NCBI RefSeq assembly: GCF_004764705.1
Contig: NZ_SHLX01000021.1
Coordinates: 62,001 to 126,000 of the forward strand
Origin: Paenibacillus cymbidii
GTDB taxonomy: Bacteria > Bacillota > Bacilli > Paenibacillales > NBRC-103111
DNA: 64,000 bases
Direction of reading: 5' to 3'
Shown: positions 52,829-61,957 of the stretch, piece by piece
Numbering within the stretch: the first letter of the stretch is position 1
How the letters are laid out: each line of letters starts with the position of its first letter
The notes under the pieces: generated by a model
The model's input: only the letters and a program-made list of their open reading frames with translations
The model's database searches: none
What the model was told of the DNA's origin: nothing
Position numbers and translations under genes: made by a program

Positions 52829-53737
52829 CTAGTAGATACTTTCTCCCGTTGTCCGTTTGCTGAGATTGTTCAGACCGAGGATGAGGACCAGACCGATGAC
52901 CGATTTGAACAGGCCGATCGCCGTCGTATAGCTGAATTGCGCGCTCAGCAAGCCGACGCGGTACACATAGGTGTCGATCACTTCGCCTTTGTCGAAGTTG
53001 AGCGGGTTGAGGAACACGAGAATTTGCTCCACGTTGGCGTCCAGCACGTTGCCGATCCGCAGCAGGAACAGCACGACGATCGCCGGCATGATGGACGGCA
53101 GCGTAATCGACCACATTTGCCGCCAACGGCCCGCGCCGTCGACCATCGCGGCTTCGTACAGGTTCGGATTGATGCCGGCCAGCGCAGCCAAATAAATAAT
53201 CATGCCCCAGCCGACTTCTTTCCATAAGCCCGAGGCGATAATAACGCTCTTGAAATACTTCGAGTCGGTCAAAAATTCGATTTCGGCGACGCCGAACCAC
53301 CTGTCGAGCAGTTGGTTGAGAAACCCGCCCGATTGCAGCAAATTGATGAAGATCGAACCGACGATAATCCAGGAAAGGAAATGGGGCAAATACAGCAGCG
53401 TTTGCACCGACCGCTTCAGCCACATGACCCGCAGCTCGTTCAGCATCAGCGCAAGAATCAGCGGTCCCGGGAAACCGATCAGGATGGACAGGAAGCTGAG
53501 CACGACCGTATTGGACAAAATATGGTAAAACTCCTCGTAAGTGAACATTCGCGAGAAGTACTTGAAGCCTACCCAAGGACTGTCGATGATGCCCGCAAAC
53601 ACATTGTAATTTTTAAAAGCGATTACGTTGCCGAGCATCGGCACGTATTTGAACGTAATAAAATAGATCAATCCCGGCAATACGATGATCCAGAGCGCCA
53701 GGGAATCGCTTCTCAGCCATTTGTTCATCAAGCGCAT
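52829..53737 (-). CDS. carbohydrate ABC transporter permease (LplB-like)
   Basis: A 302-residue permease: WIIVLPGLIYFITFKYVPMLGNVIAFKNY near the start, EAA loop YEAAMVDGAGRWRQMWSITLPSIMPA. It pairs with the LplC-like permease 19 bases downstream. The start at 53737 follows GAGAGGATC. As in the other importer, no local ATPase gene exists. Confidence 0.93.
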   Translation of the reverse strand: MRLMNKWLRSDSLALWIIVLPGLIYFITFKYVPMLGNVIAFKNYNVFAGIIDSPWVGFKYFSRMFTYEEFYHILSNTVVLSFLSILIGFPGPLILALMLNELRVMWLKRSVQTLLYLPHFLSWIIVGSIFINLLQSGGFLNQLLDRWFGVAEIEFLTDSKYFKSVIIASGLWKEVGWGMIIYLAALAGINPNLYEAAMVDGAGRWRQMWSITLPSIMPAIVVLFLLRIGNVLDANVEQILVFLNPLNFDKGEVIDTYVYRVGLLSAQFSYTTAIGLFKSVIGLVLILGLNNLSKRTTGESIY

Positions 53738-53759
53738 GTTGGGATCCTCTCCGATCAGA

Positions 53760-53790
53760 ACGGGCCGGCCCGTACCAGGGACCGACCCGT
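53760..53790 (-). terminator. intercistronic hairpin after the second solute-binding protein
   Basis: ACGGGTCGGTCC, 7-base loop, GGGCCGGCCCGT (with G-U pairs) lies in the 74-base gap between the binding-protein stop and the first permease. It parallels the hairpin at 29311-29337 in the other importer operon and probably sets the ratio of binding protein to permeases. Confidence 0.65.
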
Positions 53791-53811
53791 GACCTCACTT
53801 GTATAAGCGGC

Positions 53812-55428
53812 TTAATTGCCGTAGAACGATTTGTGCCAGTCGGTTGCGATTTTGATCATGCTGTCGCCGCCGCGTTTTTTCCATTCGGCAACGAAGCTGT
53901 CGAATGCCTGATCCACGCTTTCCTTGCCGGTAATCGCTTTGGCGAACATATCCGCAAACAACGTGCCGGTTGCCGCCGATGCGGCCAATTCCGGTTTCTC
54001 CTTGATGATATCGAAGGCAGGCAGATCGAGGCTTTCGTCCTTGCCCGCGCTCTTCGACGCCTTGGCGAAGCCGTCGGCGATGACCGATCCTACCGGCGAA
54101 AGCGCAAGCACTTCTTTATCCTCGTAGCCGACGCCGCGCGGATTGAGCAGCAAGGTGAAAATTTGGCTCTCGTTGCTTGGCAGCTTCGCATACGCTTTAT
54201 CCAGGCCGTCGAACGACACTTTGCCGTCCGTTTTCTTGTAGTTGGTGCCTTCGATGCCGAAGTGGAAGAAATCCTGCAGCTGCTGGTTCGTATAGGCCAT
54301 ATCAAAATATTTCAAAATCATTTCCGGGTTTTTCACTTTGCTCGGAATGACGCTGACATAATAAATGCCCGACTTCTTGCCACGGAGGAAATCGCCGCCC
54401 GGCCCTTTCGGCGCCGCTGCCAGCCCGATCACGCTTGTATTGTTCTCGTCGCCGGCAACTTTTTTCGCCCAGCCCGAGTAGTTGGCCGCGTCATGCAGCC
54501 AAGCGCCGGCTTTGCCCGTGGAAATCATGTTGTCCCAGTCGGCGGCTTTGTTGGTGAACATGTTCTTGTTGACATAACCTTTGTCGTACATGTCTTTCCA
54601 GAACTTGACCGCATCCTTCATCCCGGGCGTAATCATCGACGGAACGAATTGACCGTCCTTCATCACCCACATCGTCGGATGGACGCCGAACGAACCGAAG
54701 AACAGCTCGCTGTAGCTCATTTGTTCGCGGTAAGCGAAGCCGACGGCATCCTTCTTGTTGTTCTTCACCCATTCGAAAAACTTGAGCCATTCGTCGTTGG
54801 TCGTCGGCTCGTTCATTCCCGCTTCCTTCATCCAATCCTTGCGGTAATAAATGAGCCGCGTATCCGGATTCGGCCACATGGACGGTATGCCGTAAATTTT
54901 GCCGTTTTTCGAAACGAGCGGGCTTTTCCAAACGGCATCCGGAATCGCTTTCTTCAAGTTGGGCGCATATTTGTCGAGCAGCGGGGTCAAGTCCGTAAAG
55001 GCGCCCTGGTCGACAGCCCCCGCGTTGACCGGAGCGCTGATGCCGTCGGTGCGGATGACATCGGGCAAATCGCCGGAAGCGAAACGAACCGCCAGTTGCT
55101 TGTTCGTCTCCTCGCCGCCCGGAAGGAACTCGTAGCTGAGCTCATACCCGGTTAACTTCTGCAGCTGCTTGACGTATACATTGTCCTTCGTTTGACTGAC
55201 CGAATTGAAATCCGGCACGGTGGGGTTTACCAGCAGAAAGCTGATTTTTTTCGGCCCTTCCGGCGCCGCTGTTGGAGCTGCCGAAGATTTGGATGCACCC
55301 GGCGACGTCGACGAAGCCGCAGGCGTGTTGTCTTTCTTGCTGCTGCAAGCAGCCAGCAAACCGCCGAGCACCATGGTTGCAGCGAGCAAAGACACTGCGC
55401 TTTTCTTGGATCCGACCATTGTTTGCAT
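53812..55428 (-). CDS. extracellular solute-binding lipoprotein (LplA-type) of the lyase locus
   Basis: A 538-residue lipoprotein. The signal segment VSLLAATMVLGGLLAAC ends in a lipobox, followed by SSKKDN and a Ser/Ala/Pro linker. The mature part is a large LplA-type binding domain (about 490 residues), which includes NVYVKQLQKLTGYELSYEFLPGG. It delivers oligosaccharide to the downstream permeases. ATG 55428 lies 4 bases after AGAAGGGGGA; an ATG three codons later is possible. It is the first gene behind the promoter at 55497-55551. Confidence 0.92.
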   Translation of the reverse strand: MQTMVGSKKSAVSLLAATMVLGGLLAACSSKKDNTPAASSTSPGASKSSAAPTAAPEGPKKISFLLVNPTVPDFNSVSQTKDNVYVKQLQKLTGYELSYEFLPGGEETNKQLAVRFASGDLPDVIRTDGISAPVNAGAVDQGAFTDLTPLLDKYAPNLKKAIPDAVWKSPLVSKNGKIYGIPSMWPNPDTRLIYYRKDWMKEAGMNEPTTNDEWLKFFEWVKNNKKDAVGFAYREQMSYSELFFGSFGVHPTMWVMKDGQFVPSMITPGMKDAVKFWKDMYDKGYVNKNMFTNKAADWDNMISTGKAGAWLHDAANYSGWAKKVAGDENNTSVIGLAAAPKGPGGDFLRGKKSGIYYVSVIPSKVKNPEMILKYFDMAYTNQQLQDFFHFGIEGTNYKKTDGKVSFDGLDKAYAKLPSNESQIFTLLLNPRGVGYEDKEVLALSPVGSVIADGFAKASKSAGKDESLDLPAFDIIKEKPELAASAATGTLFADMFAKAITGKESVDQAFDSFVAEWKKRGGDSMIKIATDWHKSFYGN

Positions 55429-55496
55429 GTCCCCCTTCTGATTGTAGATCGCCGTCAACGGTTGCGTCTGGCCTTCCGTCAACGGGGATATCATTA

Positions 55497-55551
55497 AGTA
55501 TACGAATTCGGGGTACGCTCGAACATGATATATATTGCAGCGAAATGATAC
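55497..55551 (-). promoter_or_regulatory. activated promoter of the lyase-importer operon (shared regulatory block)
   Basis: Minus strand: the 29-bp block (55523-55551) begins GTATCATTTCGC and ends CAATATATATCATGT, then 20 bases, then TATACT (55497-55502). TATCAT is repeated 20 bases apart within the block. The spacing and sequence match the exporter promoter at 47255-47309. The leader to the binding-protein start is about 60 bases. Confidence 0.75.
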
Positions 55552-55557
55552 TTCTTG

Positions 55558-57312
55558 TCATGATCGCGCTTTCATTCCGCATGGAAAGGTGGCGCAAATT
55601 TCAAATCCGCCGGCTTCCGGCTCCACAATCCGCAGCCCGTACGGCTCCGCGAAAGTAAACCGAAGGCGGCGGTGCACGTTCCAGATGCCGATTCCTCTGG
55701 CCATCTTGCGCTCTTGTTTCGTATGCAACGACGCCGTTTCGAACCGTTCATTATATTGCCTGATTTTCTCCGGTTCCATTCCTTTTCCGTTGTCCTTGAT
55801 GCGGACTTCGTAGCCGCCCTCCACCCGTGCGCCCTTGATGGCAATGATGACGGCGCCGTCCGCATTTTCCGAACCGTACAGAAAAGCATTTTCGACCAGC
55901 GGCTGCAAGGTGAGCCGCACGCATGCCACTTGCGCGATCGCCTCCTCGTCCACATCGAAATCCACCTGCAGCGTATCGCTGCGCTCCTGCAAAATATTGC
56001 AATACCAGCGAATGTGCTCGATCTCTTCGGCCAGCGAAACGATCGGCTGGTTGTTTACGCTGTACCGGAACATGCGAGCCAGGGAAACCGCCATGATGCT
56101 GATCGGCTTGAGGCCTTCCCTGACGGCGTAGGCGTTGATCGCCTCCAGCGTGTTGTTCAGAAAATGCGGGTTGATCTGCGACTGCATCGCTTGAATGGCG
56201 GTCTCCCGCTGCCGCACCTGCAGCTCGTTTTCTTTGGCATGGGATACCTTCAACTGCTGCAACAGCCCGCGAATTTCGACCATCATCCGGTTGAACCCGG
56301 CATACAGTCTGCCCAGCTCATCCTTGCTGCCGCTTGGAGCTTCCACATGCAGATCGCCTTCCTCCGCCTTGCGCATCAGCTTCTGCAGCAGAATGATTCT
56401 CCGGGTCAGCAGCAGGGCGTGCCCGCCGAGCAGAAACAACACGATTGCCGCCATGCCGGCGATGACGAGGAGCGTAAGATGCTGCATTTGCAGCAGCCGC
56501 CCGCTCAGCGACTGAATCGGCACTTCGTAGACGATCAGCCAGTTCGAATACGCCGATCGCTGCCGGATGAGAATGTTTTGGCTGTCTTTCTCCAGCGCAA
56601 TCGTTTCGTCCCTGCCGTCCGGCAGCGGCTTGCGCAGCGAAACGTCCGCCTGGCTGCCGCGCAGCCCGCTGTCCGGATGATAGACGTAGTTGCCGTTCTG
56701 ATCGATAATGCCGAGGATGCCGGATTCGGGCAGCAGCGCGTTGGCGCCGATCAGGTCGATGCGGGACAGGTCGAGATAAATCGCGATCAGGCTGTTGCCG
56801 TTATCGTGGACATAATTGCTGTAGTACCGGTAGTAAGCCAGCAGCGGTTTCCCTTTGGGCATCACAACGCCCCCGACGCCGTACGTGCGATCCTCGACGC
56901 GCAATTGCAGCGCCTTCCGGTACTCCTCCTCTGTCATGGCACTGTACAGGCTTGCCCCTCTGTCCGCCCGCAAACTCATGCCGATGTAATCGGCGCGCCT
57001 GAACAGCGAGCTGAGCGACAAATCTTTATCGATTTTATTGAAGAGATTGACATATTCAAATCCGTTGTTGTATTCGAGCTGCATGAATTGCTGAATCGAA
57101 GGCAGCAGCAGCAGCGGCGTCGTGTCGCGCTCCAATTCGCGAAAGTAGGCGTCGATGACGTCGCTCGTTTGTTTGACCAGCAGCTTGCCGTAATCGGTGG
57201 CGGTTTGCTCGATCGTTCGGGACGTGCTCTGCTTCCATAAGTACAACACGATGAAAAAGGGCAGGCAAAGAAAGACGATGACGATGACCATCAACTTGAA
57301 TCGCAAGGACAT
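55558..57312 (-). CDS. YesM-like sensor histidine kinase (first of two tandem)
   Basis: A 584-residue kinase. Span 1 (~8-26), a large extracellular dCache-like sensor (~27-275), span 2 (~279-299), HAMP, and a His_kinase core with His383 in QINPHFLNNTLEAINAY. The usual FLYNTL tyrosine is Asn386. The ATPase has LQPLVENAFLYG, IKDNGKGM and a GIGIWNVHRRLRF G2 segment. ATG 57312 has an AGGGAGG site. It is 22 bases behind the other kinase, and its stop lies a few bases before the promoter of the importer operon. Confidence 0.92.
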   Translation of the reverse strand: MSLRFKLMVIVIVFLCLPFFIVLYLWKQSTSRTIEQTATDYGKLLVKQTSDVIDAYFRELERDTTPLLLLPSIQQFMQLEYNNGFEYVNLFNKIDKDLSLSSLFRRADYIGMSLRADRGASLYSAMTEEEYRKALQLRVEDRTYGVGGVVMPKGKPLLAYYRYYSNYVHDNGNSLIAIYLDLSRIDLIGANALLPESGILGIIDQNGNYVYHPDSGLRGSQADVSLRKPLPDGRDETIALEKDSQNILIRQRSAYSNWLIVYEVPIQSLSGRLLQMQHLTLLVIAGMAAIVLFLLGGHALLLTRRIILLQKLMRKAEEGDLHVEAPSGSKDELGRLYAGFNRMMVEIRGLLQQLKVSHAKENELQVRQRETAIQAMQSQINPHFLNNTLEAINAYAVREGLKPISIMAVSLARMFRYSVNNQPIVSLAEEIEHIRWYCNILQERSDTLQVDFDVDEEAIAQVACVRLTLQPLVENAFLYGSENADGAVIIAIKGARVEGGYEVRIKDNGKGMEPEKIRQYNERFETASLHTKQERKMARGIGIWNVHRRLRFTFAEPYGLRIVEPEAGGFEICATFPCGMKARS

Positions 57313-57334
57313 TACAGCGCCTCCCTTCGCCGGA

Positions 57335-59107
57335 CTACTCGCTCTCCGCCGCAATCAGCGGCAGCCGGATCCGGATTTCGCACCCTCCGCCCGTTTGCTC
57401 CGCCAATTGCAGACCGTAAGGCATCCCGAACGTAAGCCGAATTCGCCGGTGTACATTCCACATGCCGCCGTACAGCTGCAAATTGGTTTCGTCCCATTCC
57501 GTCTGCGGCAAAGCAAACGCGCGGTTGTACTCGCGGATGGCCGCAAGCGGCATTCCGACTCCGTTATCGGCGATCGTCAGCTCATAGGCGTCGCCTTGTT
57601 TCGCCCCGCGAATCGCAAGGCAATCCGGCGGCAAGCCGGCCGCTTCGTAACCGTGCATGCAGGCATTTTCAATCAAAGGCTGCAGCGCCAGCCGCACGCA
57701 AGCGACATGCCGCAGATGCTCTTCTTCCAATTCGAACTCGACTTGCAAGGACTCGTTTCGTTCATGCAAAATATGGAAATAATTTCTAATATGATCCATT
57801 TCCTGCTGCAGATTGACGAGCGGCTCGTCGTTGTTCACACTGTAGCGGAACAGCCGCGAGAGCGAAACCGCCAGCGTGCTGATCGGCTTGATGTCTTCAA
57901 GAATCGCATGGGAGTTGATGACCTCCAGCGTATTGTAAAGAAAATGCGGATTGATCTGCGTCTGCATCACTTCGATCATCATTTCTTCCTGCCGTTTGCG
58001 CAGCTCCCGTTCCTTGGCGTTCGCGTCGTTTCGCTCGTCGATCAGCCGGCGTATTTGCACCAGCATGCGATTGAAGCTGCGGTAAAGCCCGCCGAGCTCG
58101 TCGCGGCTGATTTCCGGGGCTTTTACATTCAGATTGCCGCCTTCCGCCTGACGCATTATCTTCTGCAGCAGCGCGATGCGGCGGGACAAATAATAGGCGA
58201 ATCCGCCGAGGATCAGCAGCACAAGCGCAATCAATCCGATGACGATCGATGTCGTAATGTACTGCATTTGCTGCAAGGGCCCGCTCAGCGCCCGGAACGG
58301 CACCTCGTAGACGAACGTCCAGCCCGTGTACTCCGATTGCTGGCGGATCAGCAGCTTTTTGTTGCGGGAGGAGCCTTCGACCGACTCGTTCCTGCCGTCG
58401 TGCAGCTTGTCCAGCAAGGAGCGATCGGCCTTCGTCCCCAGCAGCGATTTATCGGGGTGGTACACGTAGTTGCCGTCCCTGCCGACGATCGACAGAAAGC
58501 CGGCATCGCGCAACAGCATATTCTGGCTGGCCATCTCCAGGAACGATAAATTCAGGTAAATAATAATCATGCTGTTGATGTCGCGGTATACATAATCGCT
58601 ATAGTAGCGATAATAGGACAGCACGGGACCGTAGGCGGTCATCGCGATGCCGCCAATCCCGTAGGTACGGTTGTTCGTCCGGTTGTTGATCGCGTTCGCG
58701 TACTCGTTATTGTCCAGGCTGATGAATAAATTCGTCGAGTAGACCAGCTTTTTCCCCGAGATGAGATCGATGCGGTTGATGTCCACGCTGCGGTTGTAAA
58801 TCGCGCTTTGCGTCATTTCGCTGGCGATGCTGTTGACGGTCTCGTAGTACTTGTAATCGTTTGCGGTAGTTAACGCCATGAATTCCTGGATCGAAGGCAT
58901 GACGAGCAGCTGCGACGTATCTTTCTCCAGGCCGCGAAAGAACGTATCGACGTAGTCGACCGTCTGCTTCATCAGCGCGTTCCCGTAATCGGATGCGGTG
59001 CGCTCGATCGTCGCGGACGAATTCCGCAGCCAGATGAACAGGATGAGCAGAAACGGCAGGCACAGAAACAGGATCATAATCAGCAGCAGCTTGGATCGCA
59101 GCGACAT
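57335..59107 (-). CDS. YesM-like sensor histidine kinase (second of two tandem)
   Basis: A 590-residue paralogue of the adjacent kinase. Both begin MSLR-KL and share layout: span 1 (~8-27), extracellular sensor (~28-275), span 2 (~284-305), HAMP, His_kinase core with canonical TQINPHFLYNTLEVINSH, and an ATPase with LQPLIENACMHGYE and IADNGVGM. I chose ATG 59107, whose N-terminus aligns with the neighbour; an upstream ATG at 59182 would add a charged extension. Both kinases probably report to the single YesN-like regulator 7 kb downstream. Confidence 0.9.
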   Translation of the reverse strand: MSLRSKLLLIMILFLCLPFLLILFIWLRNSSATIERTASDYGNALMKQTVDYVDTFFRGLEKDTSQLLVMPSIQEFMALTTANDYKYYETVNSIASEMTQSAIYNRSVDINRIDLISGKKLVYSTNLFISLDNNEYANAINNRTNNRTYGIGGIAMTAYGPVLSYYRYYSDYVYRDINSMIIIYLNLSFLEMASQNMLLRDAGFLSIVGRDGNYVYHPDKSLLGTKADRSLLDKLHDGRNESVEGSSRNKKLLIRQQSEYTGWTFVYEVPFRALSGPLQQMQYITTSIVIGLIALVLLILGGFAYYLSRRIALLQKIMRQAEGGNLNVKAPEISRDELGGLYRSFNRMLVQIRRLIDERNDANAKERELRKRQEEMMIEVMQTQINPHFLYNTLEVINSHAILEDIKPISTLAVSLSRLFRYSVNNDEPLVNLQQEMDHIRNYFHILHERNESLQVEFELEEEHLRHVACVRLALQPLIENACMHGYEAAGLPPDCLAIRGAKQGDAYELTIADNGVGMPLAAIREYNRAFALPQTEWDETNLQLYGGMWNVHRRIRLTFGMPYGLQLAEQTGGGCEIRIRLPLIAAESE

Positions 59108-59315
59108 CCTCGAAACCTCGCTTTGCACGGCGTGTCTGGGCCGCCATTCGATAAAAGGGCGCCAACGCTTTAGAAGTACCATACCATATTCGTTCGTTTT
59201 TCGCAGCAGGAAAGCGGCGGGAGGGTGGTGTGAAGCGGAGCGGGGCATGATGACAGCTTAAGTGATTGATGTCTCACATAACTCACCTACTCCAACATCC
59301 GAATGGCTTATTTAT

Positions 59316-59541
59316 TATGATCTTTCGAATATAATCGCTGGGTTGGGGACGGAGGTGGGTCAATATGTATGATTTTTCGACTATAATCGCTGGATTGGGG
59401 GCGGGTGCGATTCATTATGTATGATTTTTCGAATATAATCGCTGGAATGGATGCGGAGGTGGCTCATTATGTATGATTTTTCGAATATAATCGCTGGAAT
59501 GGGGGCGGGTGCGACTCATTATGTATGATTTTTCGAATACA
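59316..59541. repeat. 52-bp tandem repeat array with internal TATAAT
   Basis: Units begin at 59316, 59368, 59420, 59472 and (partial) 59524, each TATGATTTTTCGAATATAATCGCTGG followed by a G-rich spacer. Every full unit carries TATAAT, except that the second reads CGACTATAAT. The array lies upstream of the kinase genes in a 1.1-kb gene-free stretch. Confidence 0.9.
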
Positions 59542-59704
59542 TGCGACACTCTCTCTGTAGCATGATTGCGAGTGCCATGGGCAGGCATGAGTTTGGCGGC
59601 AACGGACGAGCACGGGGCGACACAGTCGAGGCGGCTTCGGAGGAGAAAAGCAAATTTGTTTTTGCAAGCGGTGCAGGGACGCTAGGATAGAAGTTGGTGT
59701 TGGC

Positions 59705-59800
59705 GAAGTGAGCGAGAGTGAGTGTAAGTGAATGTGGCGAGTGTGAGTGAGTCAGCGATTATGAGTGAGTATGAATGGGTACGAGTGAGTATGAGTGAGA
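59705..59800. repeat. simple GAGTGAGTAT-type repeat
   Basis: About 100 bases of imperfect GAGTGAGTATGAGTGAG repeats. No coding potential is apparent. Confidence 0.75.
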
Positions 59801-59980
59801 TCTAGCAAGGTAGCGACCATGCAGCAGCTTAAGTTTAAAATTGCATTTAATCGCCGTCAAAATCGCCGATTAGGCGTTGAGATCCCGCTCACTCTCGTAC
59901 TCAGCACCCACTCTTCTGCTCCGAACGCGTCCCGCCGCCCGGCCAATGTTGCTTCCCTTAACCTTATTTACGCCGCCCGC

Positions 59981-60180
59981 CAAATAAGGCTGATTCCGGC
60001 CTTACAGCCTCACTTTGGCACGCGCCGGGCGAAGTAAGGCTGATTTCGGCCTTACAGCCCCACTTTGGCGCGCGCCGGGCGAAGTAAGGCCGATTCCGGC
60101 CTTACAGCCCCACTTTAACACGCGCCGGGCGAAGTAAGGCCGATTCCGGCCTTACTTCCGCACTTCGACGCGCGGCCAAA
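59981..60180. repeat. 50-bp hairpin tandem repeat array
   Basis: Four 50-base units (from 59981, 60031, 60081, 60131), each with GTAAGGCCGATTCCGGCCTTAC, an 8-9-bp stem, and the spacer AGCCCCACTTTGGCGCGCGCC. It lies just beyond the stop of the glycosidase-like gene at 60215 and could act as a terminator array. Confidence 0.9.
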
Positions 60181-60214
60181 GCGTGGACGTGCCGCTACCT
60201 CCCTCCGGCGGCGC

Positions 60215-61894
60215 CTACTCCCGGCGGCGCACCGCCAGCTCGATGCAAACGAGCCGCAACGGCTGCTCTCCCCCGTTCTCGACCACCACTTCGTTCCATC
60301 CGTCCCGAACGAGCGATACGGGGAACGTGTAATTGAAGCCGGCATGCGCCGGAACATGATGCGTCAGCGGGCCGCACGGGAACAACAGCCGCTCGGTGCG
60401 CTCGTTCTCCAGCTTCGGCCAGCAGCCGTTGAACATGACGGGAACGAAGCGGCATTCTTCATCCGCCTGGACGACGAGCTGCACGACAAGCTCCAGCCCC
60501 GCTTCGGCCGGTTCGGCGCACATCGGCATCCGGAACGCCTGCCGCCAGCCCGGTTCGAGAATCGCCGGCACTTGCGGCGGCGTTTCGAAGGGAATATGCG
60601 ACAGCAGACCGCTCTGGTTGCCGAATACGTAATGCTTCGGTTCGCCTCGCAGCGGCTGCAGCGGCTCAATATTTCGCAAGTTGGGGTAGTGGGAAGTAAG
60701 CCCCGGGATACGCGGCTGGTCCGTGCAATAGAAGTTGAACCAGTAGATGCCTTCCGCGCCAAGAACAAGCTTGCCGGCCGCATTCGCGGCAAGGATCGGA
60801 CGGCTGGCCGAAATATAGCGAATCTCCATCGTACGATCCAACTCCGGTGCATACGTCGGCAGCGCGTTCGCGCCGTCTTCGATCACGCCGTAAATCGTCA
60901 CGCCGTTGCCAAGCTCCGCCTTCAGGTCGTCATGCGGCATATCCCACGACGTACGCCAGAAGAAGGAAGGCGCCAGGAAGTCGACAATGCCTTCCCGCAC
61001 CAGCGTGCGCACATCGATGCCGATGCTGAGCAGCGTGTTCAGGTTGTACGGGATGCGCATGCCGAGCGGGAACGGCTTGCCGGTCGCCTCCTCGCGCCGA
61101 CGGGTCAGCTCGCGAATGCCGCGGAACCAATCGGTCATCATGGCGACCGTCTCCGCGGACGCGTTCGGCTCGCAGCAGAGCGGGTTGCGCAGCCAGTCGA
61201 GCTCCAGCCCCTCGAAGTCGTAATCTTCCACCACCTCGCGAATTTGCGCAAACATCAGATCGCGCACTTCCGGACATTCGTAATTCAACCCCCGGCGATA
61301 GTCCGGATTGCGCATCGTCGGCGAATAGGCGCTATTTTTCAGGCGGAAGCGTTCTTCCTTGAACAGCGGCAGGTTGAAGAAGCTGCCCTCGGGGTTGTTG
61401 AAGCCGTGCATGTCGTTCATGCGAATCGATACCCACGGCGAAATGCCGCGCCGGCGGCACGCCTGGTGCGTTTCCGCCAGCCAGTCGACGCCTGCATCCA
61501 GCAGGTCCTGATACAGGTTCATAAACGCAATCATCCGGTCGACGAACGCTTCCGTTTCCTGCGGATCGGTGATGCCCTGGCACACCGCATGGCCGCGGAA
61601 GTAGTCGCGGTCGCCGCGCACGTAACCGTCGAGGATGCCGGGAATCACTTTGCTCGGGTACCACGCCCGCTGCGCATTCGCGTTGATGAGGAACGTGTCG
61701 ATGCCGTTGTCGGCCAGCGTATCGACATAGCGGTGCACCGCCTTGGCGGTGTAGGGGCCGCCTTCCGGCTGCCATTTCTCGGGATTGTAAAAGTACACGC
61801 AAGTATCCGCATTGTACAAATTGCGGTGCCGATCCGCCAGTCCCTGACGGCGTGTGCCTGCAGGTTCAAGATGCTGCCCGTTTTTTGCGGTCAT
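60215..61894 (-). CDS. TIM-barrel glycosidase-like protein (GHL10/DUF187-like)
   Basis: A 559-residue cytoplasmic protein. The barrel region has DTCVYFYNPEKWQPEGGPYTA, VDTLADNGIDTFLINANAQRA, DFEGLELDWLRNPLC (strand with paired acids) and VREGIVDFLAPSFFWR, resembling GHL10-type proteins. The C-terminal ~120 residues form a beta-sandwich. The Glu/Asp pair in GLELDWL is the best catalytic candidate. ATG 61894 has a GGAGGCG site. It follows an FGGY kinase gene by 63 bases on the same strand, suggesting a glycosidase-kinase pathway. Confidence 0.78.
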   Translation of the reverse strand: MTAKNGQHLEPAGTRRQGLADRHRNLYNADTCVYFYNPEKWQPEGGPYTAKAVHRYVDTLADNGIDTFLINANAQRAWYPSKVIPGILDGYVRGDRDYFRGHAVCQGITDPQETEAFVDRMIAFMNLYQDLLDAGVDWLAETHQACRRRGISPWVSIRMNDMHGFNNPEGSFFNLPLFKEERFRLKNSAYSPTMRNPDYRRGLNYECPEVRDLMFAQIREVVEDYDFEGLELDWLRNPLCCEPNASAETVAMMTDWFRGIRELTRRREEATGKPFPLGMRIPYNLNTLLSIGIDVRTLVREGIVDFLAPSFFWRTSWDMPHDDLKAELGNGVTIYGVIEDGANALPTYAPELDRTMEIRYISASRPILAANAAGKLVLGAEGIYWFNFYCTDQPRIPGLTSHYPNLRNIEPLQPLRGEPKHYVFGNQSGLLSHIPFETPPQVPAILEPGWRQAFRMPMCAEPAEAGLELVVQLVVQADEECRFVPVMFNGCWPKLENERTERLLFPCGPLTHHVPAHAGFNYTFPVSLVRDGWNEVVVENGGEQPLRLVCIELAVRRRE

Positions 61895-61957
61895 CTGATG
61901 TTCGCCTCCGTTATGATCGTTTGTCGCCTTGATTGCCGGCCTTGCCCGGCCCGGTGG

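Noticed and set aside
59316..60180. CRISPR array with ~50-bp period
   Set aside because: The whole unit, not just a short repeat, is conserved, so there are no variable spacers.
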